Source of the DNA: Cellulosimicrobium terreum
Lineage (GTDB): Bacteria > Actinomycetota > Actinomycetes > Actinomycetales > Cellulomonadaceae
Direction: 5' to 3'
Assembly: GCA_014803435.1 (NCBI GenBank)
Contig: JACYFD010000001.1
Coordinates: forward strand, 186,001 to 250,000
Length of the DNA: 64,000 bases
Below, one piece after another: positions 14,831 to 24,800 of this stretch (the stretch's first letter is position 1; each line of letters begins with the position of its first letter). The notes beneath the pieces were generated by a model. It made no database searches. It saw nothing but the letters and a program-made list of their open reading frames with translations, and was not told the DNA's origin. The position numbers were made by a program, and so were the translations under genes.

Positions 14831-16039
14831 GTGACGATCGACGAGTTCACCGCGCAGTCCGCCGCGCGCCGCGGGACCAACCTCCCGCGCATGGGCGACT
14901 TCAACGAGTCCGTCATCCTCGACGCGGTCCGGCGCTCGCCCGAGGGCCTGAGCCGGGTCGAGCTGGCCGGGGCCACGGGCCTGTCCGCGCAGACGGTGTC
15001 CAACATCTGCCGCCGCCTGCTCGACAGCGGGCTCGTCGCCGAGGCGGGCAAGAAGACCGGTCGCGCCGGCAAGCCGCGCACGGTCCTGCAGATCGTCCCC
15101 GGCAGCCGGTACGCGCTCGGCGTCCACCTCGACCCGGCGGTCATCACGTACGTCGTCCTGGACCTGGCCGGCCGGGTCGTGCACAGCGCCCGACGCCCGA
15201 CCCCCGCCGTCGTCGACCAGCAGTCCACGCTCGCCGCCATGAGCGACACGATCGACGCCGTCATCGAGGAGTCCGGCGCCGACCGGGACCGCATCCTGGG
15301 GCTCGGCCTCGCCGTCCCCGGTCCCGTCGACCTCGCGACCGGGTCCGTCGTCGACCCCCCGCAGCTCGCGGGCTGGGGGCGGGTGCCGCTGCGCGACCGG
15401 CTCGCCGAGGCGACGGGCCTGCCGGTCCTCATGGACAAGGACGTGATCGCGGCGGCCGTCGCCGAGCGCTGGGCGGGGGCGGCCGTGCACTCGGGCAACT
15501 TCCTGTTCTTCTACCTCGGCACCGGCTCGGGCATGGGGGTCGTGGTCGACGACGTGGTGCTGCGCGGTGCGTCGGGGAACGCGGGCGAGGTCGGCGGTCT
15601 CGACGCGAACTGCACCACGCGCGCGCTCGTCCACGAGGCCGTCGCCGCGGGCGTGCTCGACGGCGTGACCGTGCCGCCGGGACCACGCGCCACCGGCGAG
15701 GCGCTCGGCCGGCTGGTCGACCTCGCGGCGGGCGGGGAGCGCGGCGCCCAGGTGATCATCGACCGCTGGGCGCGTCGCGTGGGGTCGGGCGTGGCCGCCG
15801 CGGCGGCGCTGCTCGACTCGGAGCTCGTCGTGTTCGGCGGGCCGATCTGGCCGCTGCTGTCCCGCCGCTTCCTCGCGACCGTCGAGCCGATGATCTCGAG
15901 CTCGCCGTTCGTCGACAAGATGCACGACATCCGCGTCGTGAGCACGCACCTGGGCGAGGACGTCGGCGCCGTCGGCGCCGCGTGCCTCGTCCTCGACCAG
16001 ACGCTCTCGCCCCAGCCGCAGGCGCTCCTGCTCGGCTGA
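14831..16039 (+). CDS. ROK family transcriptional regulator
   Basis: The 402-residue protein starts at GTG behind AGGAGG at 6 bp. Residues about 20-85 are a winged helix-turn-helix (SRVELAGATGLSAQTVSNICRRLL). Residues about 95-400 are the ROK sugar-kinase fold with LGLGLAVPGPVDL and GTGSGMGVVVDD. The zinc-binding stretch of NagC/Mlc-type ROK proteins (GHxxxxxxxxxxCxCGxxGCxE) is replaced by GEVGGLDANCTTRALVHEA, so the metal site is degenerate. It is likely the sugar-responsive repressor of the GH39 gene and of the ABC operon, both preceded by the same CATCNNNTTGATTTAT box. The inducer is probably an imported sugar. Confidence 0.85.
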   Translation: MTIDEFTAQSAARRGTNLPRMGDFNESVILDAVRRSPEGLSRVELAGATGLSAQTVSNICRRLLDSGLVAEAGKKTGRAGKPRTVLQIVPGSRYALGVHLDPAVITYVVLDLAGRVVHSARRPTPAVVDQQSTLAAMSDTIDAVIEESGADRDRILGLGLAVPGPVDLATGSVVDPPQLAGWGRVPLRDRLAEATGLPVLMDKDVIAAAVAERWAGAAVHSGNFLFFYLGTGSGMGVVVDDVVLRGASGNAGEVGGLDANCTTRALVHEAVAAGVLDGVTVPPGPRATGEALGRLVDLAAGGERGAQVIIDRWARRVGSGVAAAAALLDSELVVFGGPIWPLLSRRFLATVEPMISSSPFVDKMHDIRVVSTHLGEDVGAVGAACLVLDQTLSPQPQALLLG

Positions 16040-16060
16040 CCCGCCGAGGTAGTACCCCGG

Positions 16061-17377
16061 TCAGGCGCGGTGGGCGCTGCCGTCGGTCGCGCGCAGCAGC
16101 GCCCAGCGGTCGTGCTCGAGCGGCGGGCCGACGGGGTGGCGGCGGGCCGCGACCTCGTCGAAGTCGACGCCGAGCCCGGGCGCCTCGGGCGCGAGGAGGT
16201 GGCCGCCGGCCGGGACCGGCGCGCCGGGGAAGACCTCGAGGGTCGCGTCGCGGAACGTCGCCGCCTCCTGGACCCCGAACGCGGGCGAGGAGATGTTCAG
16301 CGCCATGTTCGCGGCCATGCCGAGCGGCGTGACGTCGCCCGGGCCGTGCGGCGCGGTCCGCACGCCGAACATCTCGCACACCGCGACGAGCTTGCGGGTC
16401 GGCGTGATCCCGCCGAGCGTGGGGATGCGGATGCGCGCGAAGTCGATCGCCCGGGCGGTGATCAGCGGCAGGTAGGCGCGCGGGTCGTGGAACAGCTCGC
16501 CCACCGCGAGCGGCGTGGTGCCCGCCGCGCGCAGCTCGGGGAAGTGCGCGGCGTCCTCGGGCGCGAGGGCGTCCTCGAGGAAGAACAGGTGCGCGTCCTC
16601 GACGGCTGCCACGAACTGCCGTGCCTCGGCGGGCGTCATGCGCTCGTGCGCGTCGTGGAGCAGCTCGACGTCGGGGCCGACGCGGTTGCGCACGTCCGCG
16701 AGGATGCCCGGCACGTGGCGCAGGTAGGCGAGCGTGTCCCAACGGTCGGTCCGGGCCCGACGCCGCGCTGCCTCGTCCGCATCGCGCGGTGCGGTGCCGT
16801 AGGTGTCCCGCCCGGGGACGGCGACCTGCACGCGCACGTGCCGGTAGCCGCGCGCGACGGCGGCGAGGACCTTCTCCGCGACCTCCGCGGCGTCGGCCCC
16901 GTCGACGTGCGTGTACGCGTCGGCGTGCTCCCGCGCCTTGCCGCCGAGGAGCTGGTGGACCGGGAGCCCCGCGACCTTGCCCTTGATGTCCCACAGCGCC
17001 AGGTCGATCGCGGCGAGCGCGTTGTGCTCGATCGATCCGCCGCGCCAGTAGCCGCTGTTGAGCAGGAGGCGGTGCAGGTCCTCGATGTCGGCGGGATCGC
17101 GGCCGACGAGCAGCGGGCCGAGGTACTCGTCGATCACGGCTCGCGTGGCCAGCGGTCGCTGCGGGTCGCTGCCGTCGCCGAGCCCGTACAGGCCGGGCTG
17201 GTCGGTCTCGACGCGCGCGACGACGTACGGGCAGCCCTGCGGTCCCGTGAGGAACGTGCGCACCGCGGTGACGCGGACCCGGTCGCCGGTGGCGTCGCCG
17301 TGCGGGGTCCAGGGTGCGGGGGCGAGGACCGTGCCGCGCCGGTGCACGTCGTTCGCGGGAGGGTGCGGTGCTGTCAT
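16061..17377 (-). CDS. Enolase-superfamily dehydratase, mannonate dehydratase (ManD/RspA) type
   Basis: The 438-residue protein has the capping domain (residues about 20-135, with YGLGDGSD and WRGGSIEHNALAAIDLALWDIKGK) and the TIM barrel of the mandelate racemase/enolase superfamily. DAHERMTPAEA, LFFLEDAL and LAVGELFHDP carry the likely metal ligands, and APHGPGDVTPLGMAAN is typical of the ManD/RspA group. These enzymes dehydrate D-mannonate or D-gluconate to 2-keto-3-deoxygluconate, though many members are slow or have other roles. The ATG at 17377 has GAGG at 6 bp. It is divergent from the ABC operon, sharing the intergenic box, and so is probably co-regulated. A uronic-acid substrate branch is plausible. 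Confidence 0.8.
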   Translation of the reverse strand: MTAPHPPANDVHRRGTVLAPAPWTPHGDATGDRVRVTAVRTFLTGPQGCPYVVARVETDQPGLYGLGDGSDPQRPLATRAVIDEYLGPLLVGRDPADIEDLHRLLLNSGYWRGGSIEHNALAAIDLALWDIKGKVAGLPVHQLLGGKAREHADAYTHVDGADAAEVAEKVLAAVARGYRHVRVQVAVPGRDTYGTAPRDADEAARRRARTDRWDTLAYLRHVPGILADVRNRVGPDVELLHDAHERMTPAEARQFVAAVEDAHLFFLEDALAPEDAAHFPELRAAGTTPLAVGELFHDPRAYLPLITARAIDFARIRIPTLGGITPTRKLVAVCEMFGVRTAPHGPGDVTPLGMAANMALNISSPAFGVQEAATFRDATLEVFPGAPVPAGGHLLAPEAPGLGVDFDEVAARRHPVGPPLEHDRWALLRATDGSAHRA

Positions 17378-17412
17378 CGATGACCTCGTTCCGGGGTGCT
17401 CGTCGTCCGTCG

Positions 17413-17442
17413 TTGACACTGTACATCGAATTGATTTATGTT
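17413..17442 (+). promoter_or_regulatory. Promoter and shared operator box of the sugar ABC operon
   Basis: TTGACA (17413-17418) and TATGTT (17437-17442) are 18 bp apart; TTATGT at 17 bp is the alternative. The box CATCGAATTGATTTAT (17424-17439) lies between and over the -10. It matches the box at 13099-13114 in all fixed positions, so a protein bound there would block RNA polymerase. Confidence 0.7.
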
Positions 17443-17493
17443 TCCCGAATCGCGACGCCGCACCGGCGCCGCCGTGGACCGAGAGGCACCCCC

Positions 17494-18900
17494 GTGAACC
17501 GACACCGACGTCGTCCGCTCCCCGCCCGCATCACCGCGACCGTCGCCACCTCCGCCCTGCTCGCCGGCGTCCTCGCCGCGTGCAGCGGGCCGGCCGGCGG
17601 CGGCGGCAACGACGAGGGCTCCGAGGGCGACTCCGAGTCCCTGACCATGTGGACGTTCAAGCAGTCCCACGTCGAGCCCCTCCAGGACGCCGCGAAGACG
17701 TTCGAGGAGAAGACCGGCATCGCCGTCGAGGTCGAGGCGATCACCCCTGACGACGCGTTCGTCACCAAGACGCAGGCCGCCGCCCAGACGGGGGACACCC
17801 CCGACATCTGGGAGGTCCACACCAACGGCGACGACTTCGTGTTCGGCGCGGCCGGGCTGCTCGAGGACCTCGCGGACGACGTCGACGACGAGTGGTCGGC
17901 CCAGTACCTGCCGTCCGTCGCGGACCAGGGCACCGTCACCCCGCTGTACTACGAGCAGTCGCTCGCCGAGGGCTCGTCCACGGCCGGGGTGGAGGAGGGG
18001 CAGCGCTTCAGCGTGCCGTTCACCATCGGCACCTTCGGCATCGTCTACGCCAACAAGGAGCGTCTCGAGGCAGCCGGGATCACCGAGGCCCCCAAGACGT
18101 GGGAGGAGTTCGTCGCGGCCCTCGACGCCGTGCAGAAGACGAACCCCGACGACGGTGGCATGAGTCTCGGCCTCCAGGCCCCGACGACCGGTCTCGAGTG
18201 GCTCATGCAGCCCATGGCGTACGGCCAGCTCGGTGCCGACGACTTCCACGCGCTCTTCGGCCAGGACCCGGCCGGGAACTTCGGGTCCCCGAACGGCGTC
18301 GCCGTGCTGGAGAACTACGACAAGATCACGCCGTACTGGATGCCCGGCACCCAGACCCTGACGATCGACGACGCGGACCTCGCCTTCGCCCAGGGCAAGT
18401 CCTCGTTCGCGCTCGGCGGCACCTTCACGCTGGCGTTCCTGGCCCAGAACGGCATGGACCCCGAGAACATCGTGACCTTCCCGGTGCCCTCGCCCGAGGG
18501 TGGGGCGATCCCGGACCTGTCGCTGTCGCCGTTCGCGCTCACCGGCCTGTCCGTCTCCGCGACGACCGAGAACAAGGACGGCGCGCTCGAGTGGATGCGC
18601 TACCTGTCGGAGCCCGACGTCGCGGCCGAGTTCGCCACGAGCGCCCTCGACGTCCCGCCCGTCGACCTCGGTGACGACCCGTCGTCCACCGTCGGGCCGG
18701 TCCTCGGCGCGATGCTCTCCTCGTTCGGCGAGGGCGAGGACGCGTACAACCCCGGTGACACCTCGTACCGGCCGAGCGCGTACGACGGCGAGCAGGTCGC
18801 CAACGTGCTCATGGAGATGAGCCCGCTCGGCACGCAGGACGCACCGAAGACCGGTGCCGGCATGGCGACCCTCATCACGGACTTCTGGTCCCAGTCCTGA
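17494..18900 (+). CDS. ABC transporter sugar-binding lipoprotein
   Basis: The 468-residue protein begins at GTG behind AGAGG at 7 bp. A lipoprotein signal ends in LLAGVLAAC, placing the lipidated cysteine at residue 30, followed by a Gly/Ser/acidic linker. The rest is a family 1 solute-binding protein: SLTMWTFKQSHVEPL, VEAITPDDAFVTKTQAA, FTIGTFGIVYANKERLEAAGI with the typical 'VYANKE' strand, and ALEWMRYLSEPDVAAEF. It would capture an oligosaccharide at the cell surface and pass it to the two permeases that follow with 1-bp overlaps. It is the first gene of an operon reaching to 30969. Confidence 0.92.
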   Translation: MNRHRRRPLPARITATVATSALLAGVLAACSGPAGGGGNDEGSEGDSESLTMWTFKQSHVEPLQDAAKTFEEKTGIAVEVEAITPDDAFVTKTQAAAQTGDTPDIWEVHTNGDDFVFGAAGLLEDLADDVDDEWSAQYLPSVADQGTVTPLYYEQSLAEGSSTAGVEEGQRFSVPFTIGTFGIVYANKERLEAAGITEAPKTWEEFVAALDAVQKTNPDDGGMSLGLQAPTTGLEWLMQPMAYGQLGADDFHALFGQDPAGNFGSPNGVAVLENYDKITPYWMPGTQTLTIDDADLAFAQGKSSFALGGTFTLAFLAQNGMDPENIVTFPVPSPEGGAIPDLSLSPFALTGLSVSATTENKDGALEWMRYLSEPDVAAEFATSALDVPPVDLGDDPSSTVGPVLGAMLSSFGEGEDAYNPGDTSYRPSAYDGEQVANVLMEMSPLGTQDAPKTGAGMATLITDFWSQS

Positions 18901-19889
18901 TGTCGTCCGACGTCACGACCGTCGTCGGTGCGGCCGCCTCGCGCGGCCGCACCGGCCACGGCCGCCCCCAGCCGGGCGGCCGGGGGCGGCAGCGGTACCG
19001 CCGCAAGGAGACCTCCTGGGCGTACGCGCTCGTCGCACCTGCGCTCGTCCTCTTCGCGATCATGGGCGTGTACACGCTCGTCTACGGGTTCCAGCTCTCG
19101 TTCGTGCAGTGGAACGGGCTGACCCCCACGTGGAAGTGGGTCGGGTTCGAGAACTATGCGGACCTGCTGTGGGCCAGCCCGGTCTACGCGCCCGTCGTGC
19201 GGGAGGCGGCGACGAACACCCTGTGGGTGATGATCGCGGTCCCCGTGCTCACGATCGCGGTCGCGTTCCCTCTCGCGGTGGTGCTCAACCAGGCGCGACG
19301 CTTCGCGGGGATCCTCCGCTCCGTCTACTTCGTGCCCTACGTGACGGCCGGGATCGCGGTCTACCTGGCGTGGCAGTACGTGCTCGAGCCGAACGGTGCG
19401 ATCAACCGGCTCCTCGGCTCGCTCGGTCTCGGCTCGCTGGAGCAGCCCCAGGGGTGGCTCGGCAACCCGGACACGGCGCTGCCGACGCTCATCGTCATCA
19501 TGGTGTGGTCCGCCGTCCCGGTCGCGATGCTGCTCTACCTGGCGGGGCTCCAGGCGATCGACTCCTCGCTCCTCGAGGCGGCGCAGCTGGACGGCGCAGG
19601 CTGGTGGCGCACGAACCGCAGCGTCGTGTGGCCGCTCCTGAGCGGCATCACCGCCGTGGTCGCGCTCCTCAACCTGCGCGACGCGCTCCAGGGCTTCCAG
19701 ATCTTCCTCATCATGACGAACGGCGGTCCCGCCGGGCACACCAACGTGCTCGGCCTGGAGACGTACGCCCTCGCGTTCCAGAACAAGCTCGCCCCCACCC
19801 TGGGCCTGGCGAGCGCGCTCGGCTGGCTGCTCTTCGTCGCCGCCCTGGTCATCGCGATCATCAACCAACGAGTCACCCGGGAGAAGTGA
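18900..19889 (+). CDS. Sugar ABC transporter permease (MalF-like)
   Basis: The 329-residue membrane protein has a charged N-terminal tail, six predicted helices and the cytoplasmic coupling motif EAAQLDGAGWWRTNRSVVWPLL (EAA loop) that docks the ATPase. It overlaps the binding-protein stop codon and the next permease start codon by TGATG, so the three genes are translated together. No ATPase gene follows. A shared multi-system ATPase (MsiK type) encoded elsewhere is expected, as is usual for sugar importers in this phylum. Confidence 0.92.
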   Translation: MSSDVTTVVGAAASRGRTGHGRPQPGGRGRQRYRRKETSWAYALVAPALVLFAIMGVYTLVYGFQLSFVQWNGLTPTWKWVGFENYADLLWASPVYAPVVREAATNTLWVMIAVPVLTIAVAFPLAVVLNQARRFAGILRSVYFVPYVTAGIAVYLAWQYVLEPNGAINRLLGSLGLGSLEQPQGWLGNPDTALPTLIVIMVWSAVPVAMLLYLAGLQAIDSSLLEAAQLDGAGWWRTNRSVVWPLLSGITAVVALLNLRDALQGFQIFLIMTNGGPAGHTNVLGLETYALAFQNKLAPTLGLASALGWLLFVAALVIAIINQRVTREK

Positions 19890-20791
19890 TGTCGACACTC
19901 GTCGCACCCGCGGGCCCCGTCCCCGAGGTCGACCGCGCGCCCACCCGGCCGCGTCGCCGGTCGTCGCCGTCGCGCGCGTTCGTGGCCCGCGTCATCGTCG
20001 CCGTGCTCCTCGTCGGGTACGCGATCGTGAGCCTGTACCCGTTCCTGTGGATGGTCTCGGGGGCGTTCAAGACCCAGTCGGAGATCATCTCCGGTGGGCA
20101 CCTGATCCCGCGCGACCCGACGTTCGCCACGCTGGTGGACACGTGGGACCGCCTGCACTTCTTCGACTACTTCCTCAACAGCCTGAAGGTCACCGGCCTG
20201 ACGACGCTCGGTGTCGTGGTCGTCTACTCGGCCGCGTCGTACGCGTTCGCCGTCCTGCGGTTCCCGGGACGCACCGTGCTGTACCGGCTCTTCCTCGTGC
20301 TGCTGTTCGTGCCGGGCGTCGTGACGCTCCTGCCGATCGTGCTCCTCGAGAACCAGCTCGGGATCCTCGGCACGCACCTCGGCCTGATCCTGCCGTTCGT
20401 CAACGGGACGGCTCCGCTCGCGGTGCTGCTGCTCACCAACGCGTTCCAGTCCGTGCCCGGCGAGATGCGGGACGCGGCACGGGTCGACGGCGCGGGGGAG
20501 CTGCGGATCTTCGCGCAGGTCTACGTGCCGCTCGCGCGCCCGGCCCTCATCACCATCGCGCTGCTCACGGCCATCCCGACGTGGAACGAGTACCTGCTCA
20601 CGCGCGTGTCGATCAACGACCCGGACCTCAACACGCTCCCCATCGCGCTGCAGCAGCTCCAGTCCTCGAACGTCGTCGAGTACAACACCCTGATGGCGGG
20701 CTCGCTGATCGTCGTGATCCCGGTGCTGATCCTGTTCCTCGCCGCGCAGCGGTACTTCGTGAACGGCCTGGTCGGTGCGGTGAAGGGGTGA
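19889..20791 (+). CDS. Sugar ABC transporter permease (MalG-like)
   Basis: The 300-residue protein has six predicted helices and the CUT1 features SLYPFLWMVSGAFKTQSEI near the N-terminus and EMRDAARVDGAGELRIFAQVYVPL (EAA loop). The latter is followed by WNEYLLTRVSINDPDLNTLPIAL, typical of the second permease of carbohydrate importers. It pairs with the MalF-like protein. Next in the operon, after 59 bp, is an epimerase/dehydrogenase. Confidence 0.92.
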   Translation: MSTLVAPAGPVPEVDRAPTRPRRRSSPSRAFVARVIVAVLLVGYAIVSLYPFLWMVSGAFKTQSEIISGGHLIPRDPTFATLVDTWDRLHFFDYFLNSLKVTGLTTLGVVVVYSAASYAFAVLRFPGRTVLYRLFLVLLFVPGVVTLLPIVLLENQLGILGTHLGLILPFVNGTAPLAVLLLTNAFQSVPGEMRDAARVDGAGELRIFAQVYVPLARPALITIALLTAIPTWNEYLLTRVSINDPDLNTLPIALQQLQSSNVVEYNTLMAGSLIVVIPVLILFLAAQRYFVNGLVGAVKG

Positions 20792-20850
20792 CCCGGGGGC
20801 CTCGCGGCCCCGCACGCGGCACGGACCAGCACAGAGATCGGAACCACGCC

Positions 20851-21840
20851 ATGAACGCCACCACGCCCACCACCGCCGTGCCCGCCGGCACCCCGGCCAC
20901 CGTCCCCGCCACCGTCCCGGAGCGCGCCGCGCTCCGCCCGGGCGACACCGTCCTCGTCACGGGCGCGGCGGGGGTCATCGGACGCGTCGTCGTCCCGACC
21001 CTCGCGGCCGCGGGCTACCGCGTCGTCGCGACCGACCGCACCCCGTTCGACGCCCCCGCGGCCGTGGCCACCATGGTCGGGGACACGCGCGACGCGGCCT
21101 TCGTCGGGTCTGCCCTGCGGGCCGGCGGCGGGCCGGACGCACCGGCGGTGGACGGCGTCGTGCACCTCGCGGCGATCGCCGCGCCGGGCCAGGTGCCCGA
21201 CGACGAGACCCTCACGCAGAACCTCCAGGGCGCGTTCTGCGTGCTCGACGGCGCGGGGCGGGCGGGCGTGCGGGTCGCCGTGGCGGCGTCGTCGTTCTCC
21301 GCGTACGGCTACCCGTGGGCGGGGCGGCACCTGTCGCCCGCGTACGTCCCGGTCGACGAGGCGCAGGAACCGGTCGCGGTCGACGCGTACGCGCTGTCGA
21401 AGCTGTTCTCCGAGGAGGTCGGCGCCTACGCGACGCGGCGGTACGGGCTGCCGACGACCCTCCTGCGCATGCCGTTCGTCGGCGACGGAGACCGGCTGCG
21501 CACCTGGGTCGAGACGGCGCACCGGGACCCGGAGGCGATCCGCCAGGAGCTGTGGACGTGGCTCGACACGCGCGACGCCGCGGGTGTGGTGCTGGCCGTG
21601 CTCGAGTCGGGGGTCGTGGGCCACCACGTGGTCAACGTCGCCGCGCCCGACACGACGAGCGACGTGCCGACCGCCGAGCTGCTCGCGCGCTTCCACCCGG
21701 CGTCCCGCGTCGTGCGGCCGCTCGAGGGGTTCGCGTCGGTCATCGACACGACGGCGGTGCGCGAGCTGTTCGGGTTCGTTCCCGAGCACTCGTGGCGCGG
21801 CGCGCTCGACGTCGTGCCGACCGAGGGGGTGAGCGCTTGA
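20851..21840 (+). CDS. NAD-dependent epimerase/dehydratase family oxidoreductase (uronate-dehydrogenase-like)
   Basis: The 329-residue extended short-chain dehydrogenase has the Rossmann motif VLVTGAAGVIGRVV (residues about 34-47), VHLAAIAAPG, the catalytic ASSFSAYG serine region and YALSK (Tyr/Lys pair). The start of the fold and the substrate-loop ASS-x-x-x-Y-G resemble uronate dehydrogenases and UDP-sugar epimerases. It is preceded by a threonine/proline/alanine-rich 25-residue extension that may not be needed, so the true start could be slightly later. Its position between the importer and a beta-helix lyase-like protein suggests it oxidises or epimerises an imported sugar or uronate. The exact reaction is not settled. 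Confidence 0.75.
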   Translation: MNATTPTTAVPAGTPATVPATVPERAALRPGDTVLVTGAAGVIGRVVVPTLAAAGYRVVATDRTPFDAPAAVATMVGDTRDAAFVGSALRAGGGPDAPAVDGVVHLAAIAAPGQVPDDETLTQNLQGAFCVLDGAGRAGVRVAVAASSFSAYGYPWAGRHLSPAYVPVDEAQEPVAVDAYALSKLFSEEVGAYATRRYGLPTTLLRMPFVGDGDRLRTWVETAHRDPEAIRQELWTWLDTRDAAGVVLAVLESGVVGHHVVNVAAPDTTSDVPTAELLARFHPASRVVRPLEGFASVIDTTAVRELFGFVPEHSWRGALDVVPTEGVSA

Positions 21841-21889
21841 CCTCCTGAGCACGCACGCGTCAGTCAGTCCGAGAACAAAGGTGTTGAGG

Positions 21890-24800
21890 ATGAGCATGCA
21901 TGCTGGAGCAGGACGGGTCGTCGCCACGGGCGCGGCCCTCGTCATGGCGGTGACGGGCCTCGTGGCCCCGGCCGTGGCCGGACCGGTGGTCGACGTCGAC
22001 CGCTACCCGGTGGGGATCGGCGCGGACCTGTCGCCGACGCCGCGCACGCACGGTGTCGTGTCGGCGACGGCGCCGACCGCGGGCGCGCAGGTGACCGGTG
22101 AGGACGCGGGGCGTGCGTTCTGGCGCACCGACGCCGCGGCGGGTGCGGAGCGGATCTCGCTCGACCTGGCCGACGAGTACGTCGGGCGGCTCGGCGACGT
22201 GCCGGGCTACCTCGTCGTGGACCACCTCGCGGGGGAGTCGGTCGTCGCGACGGACGCCGGGGGCGCGTCGCTCGGTGCCGGAGACCCCGAGGCCGACGCC
22301 GACGGCGACGGGTGGACGTCGACCGTCGTCGCGCTGCCGGCGGGGGCGCTGGACGCGGGAACCGCCCCGGAGGTGTCCCTCGCGGGCGCCGACGGCGAGC
22401 TGACCGTGGCGTCGGTCCGCGTCGTCGCGCAGGGCACGAGCGTGGACCTCGGTCCGTCGCTCGCCGAGCGCGGCATCGCGGTGCGCGCCGGGGACTCGCC
22501 CGACGGCCTGGTCACGGGCACCGCGGACGGCCGCGGCTACTGGCAGACCGGCACGGCGCTGGGCACGAACTTCGTCTACGCGAACGTCTCCGACGGGTAC
22601 GCCCTCGGGACCACGGACCGCGTGCTGGTCGACGCGACCGTCCAGCAGGGCGGGGGCGACATGTTCCTGCAGTACGACTCGCCCGGCGACACGATCCCCG
22701 ACATGTTCAAGCCGTCGGCGCACCACGTCCTGGACGACGACGGCACGTGGGCGTCGCGCTCGTGGCTGCTCGACGACGCGGTCCTGACCAACCGCTCCAA
22801 CGGCTCGGACTTCCGGCTGTCGGTCGAGGGGTCGCCGCAGGACGTGCGGATCGACTCGATCGCGGTGACGGTCGTGCCGCGCGACGTCGACCCCGCGATC
22901 GGCCTGCGCAACCTCGTGGAGCGGGCCGAGGTCACCTACGGCGCCGCGCGCGAGGGGGAGCGCGACGGTCAGTACCCCGCCGGTTCGCGGGCCGTGCTGC
23001 GCGACGCGATCGACGTCGCAGACGCGGTCGCCCAGGACCCCGACGCCAACGGCGACGCGGTCGACGCCGCGACGACGACGCTCCAGGACGTGCTCCAGGA
23101 CTTCCTCGGCACCCAGGTGACGACGGACCTCGCGCGCGACAAGCCCGTGACGGCGAGCTCCGGCGGCGCGACGGTGGCCGCGACGGACGGCGACCGCGGC
23201 ACCGCGTGGTCCTCCGCGCGCGACGGCGAGGACGAGTGGATCCAGGTCGACCTCGGCGAGGTCACCGAGGTCGACGAGGTGCTCGTGCGCTGGACGCCCG
23301 ACTACGCGCACGTCTACCGCGTCGAGGTCTCGACCGACGGGGACGAGTACACCGAGGTCGCGAGCGCCGGGGCGATCGATGCGACGGGTGTGCGCACCCG
23401 GTTCGAGCCGGTCGACGCCCGGTACGTGCGCCTCGCTCTCGACGAGCGGGCGACGCAGCGCGCCGCCTTCGCCCTCACCGACCTCGAGGTGCGACGGACC
23501 GTCCCGGTCGACGTCGAGCCGCAGGTCGTGGACGCCGTGTTCGCGACCGAGGACGTCGTCGTCGCCGAGCTGGACGCGACCGACTTCGGGGCCGACCCGA
23601 CGGGCGTGGCCGACTCGACCGCCGCGATCCAGGACGCGCTCTACGCGTGCCAGGACGCGACGGGCGGGACGGTGTGGATGCCTGCCGGCTCGTACCGCGT
23701 GACCGGGACCCTCGAGGTCTTCGCGCACTGCACGCTGCGGGGCGACCACCCCGACCGCGCGATCAGCCCGGATGCCGACCCGCTGGACGGGACCGTCGTC
23801 GTGGCCGACCTGCCCTCGGGCGAGGACGGGCCCAGCCTGTTCCGCGTGGGCGGCAACGCGGGCGTCGTCGGCGTGACCACGTACTACCCCGGCCAGGACG
23901 CGGCCGACCCGGTCCCGTACGGCTTCACGTTCGAGCTCCCCGGCCGGGCCTGGCAGGGCGAGCAGAACTACATGATGAGCAGCGTCGAGCACGTGACCAT
24001 GCTCAACTCCTACCGCGGCATCGGGGTCTCCACGATGGCGCACGACCGCGGTGAGGGTGGGCCCGGCTCGCAGGTGCACGAGATCGCGAACGTGCGCGAC
24101 GTCGTCGGGACGGCCCTGTTCGAGGGTGCGGTCGCGTACAACGGCGCGGACGTCGGGACATGGCAGGACGTGACGTTCGACAACGGCGTGTGGGCGGGGG
24201 CCGGGCCGCAGTACGGCGCGCCCGACCGCGCGGTCCTCGACGCCTGGACGCGCGAGCACGGCACCGGCCTGGTGCTGGGCGACCTGGAGTGGGACGAGTT
24301 CGTCGGCGTGACCATGGCGGACTACGCGGTCGGCATCCGGATCGTCAAGGGTCAGCGCGCGAACTTCACCGGGTCGTTCATCGACGCCGACGTGCGTCGT
24401 ACCGACGTCGCGGTCCAGGTCGAGGTCTCCGACGACCGCTGGGGCACCGGCTTCGCCGGCGGCACGCTCGAGGGCTCCGAGGCCGCGGTGCGCAACACCT
24501 CCGGCGGGTACGTGAAGCTCACCGGCGTGCAGGTCGACGGGGACCTGGAGGGGACGGTGCACGTCCTCGACGCCCCGGCGGGCGGGGTCCCGGCCGTGCC
24601 GGAGCCCGTCCACGCCGCCACGCCGGCTGCGCACCTCGTCGACGTCACGCGGGCGCCGTACGACGTCCCGCGCACGCCCGGCAGGTTCTCCGACGTCGAC
24701 GCGACGCCAGGCATCCAGGCGGCGCTCGACGACGCGGCGGCGGCCGGAGGCGGGATCGTGTACCTGCCCGCGGGCTGGTACACCGTGCGCGGGCACCTCA

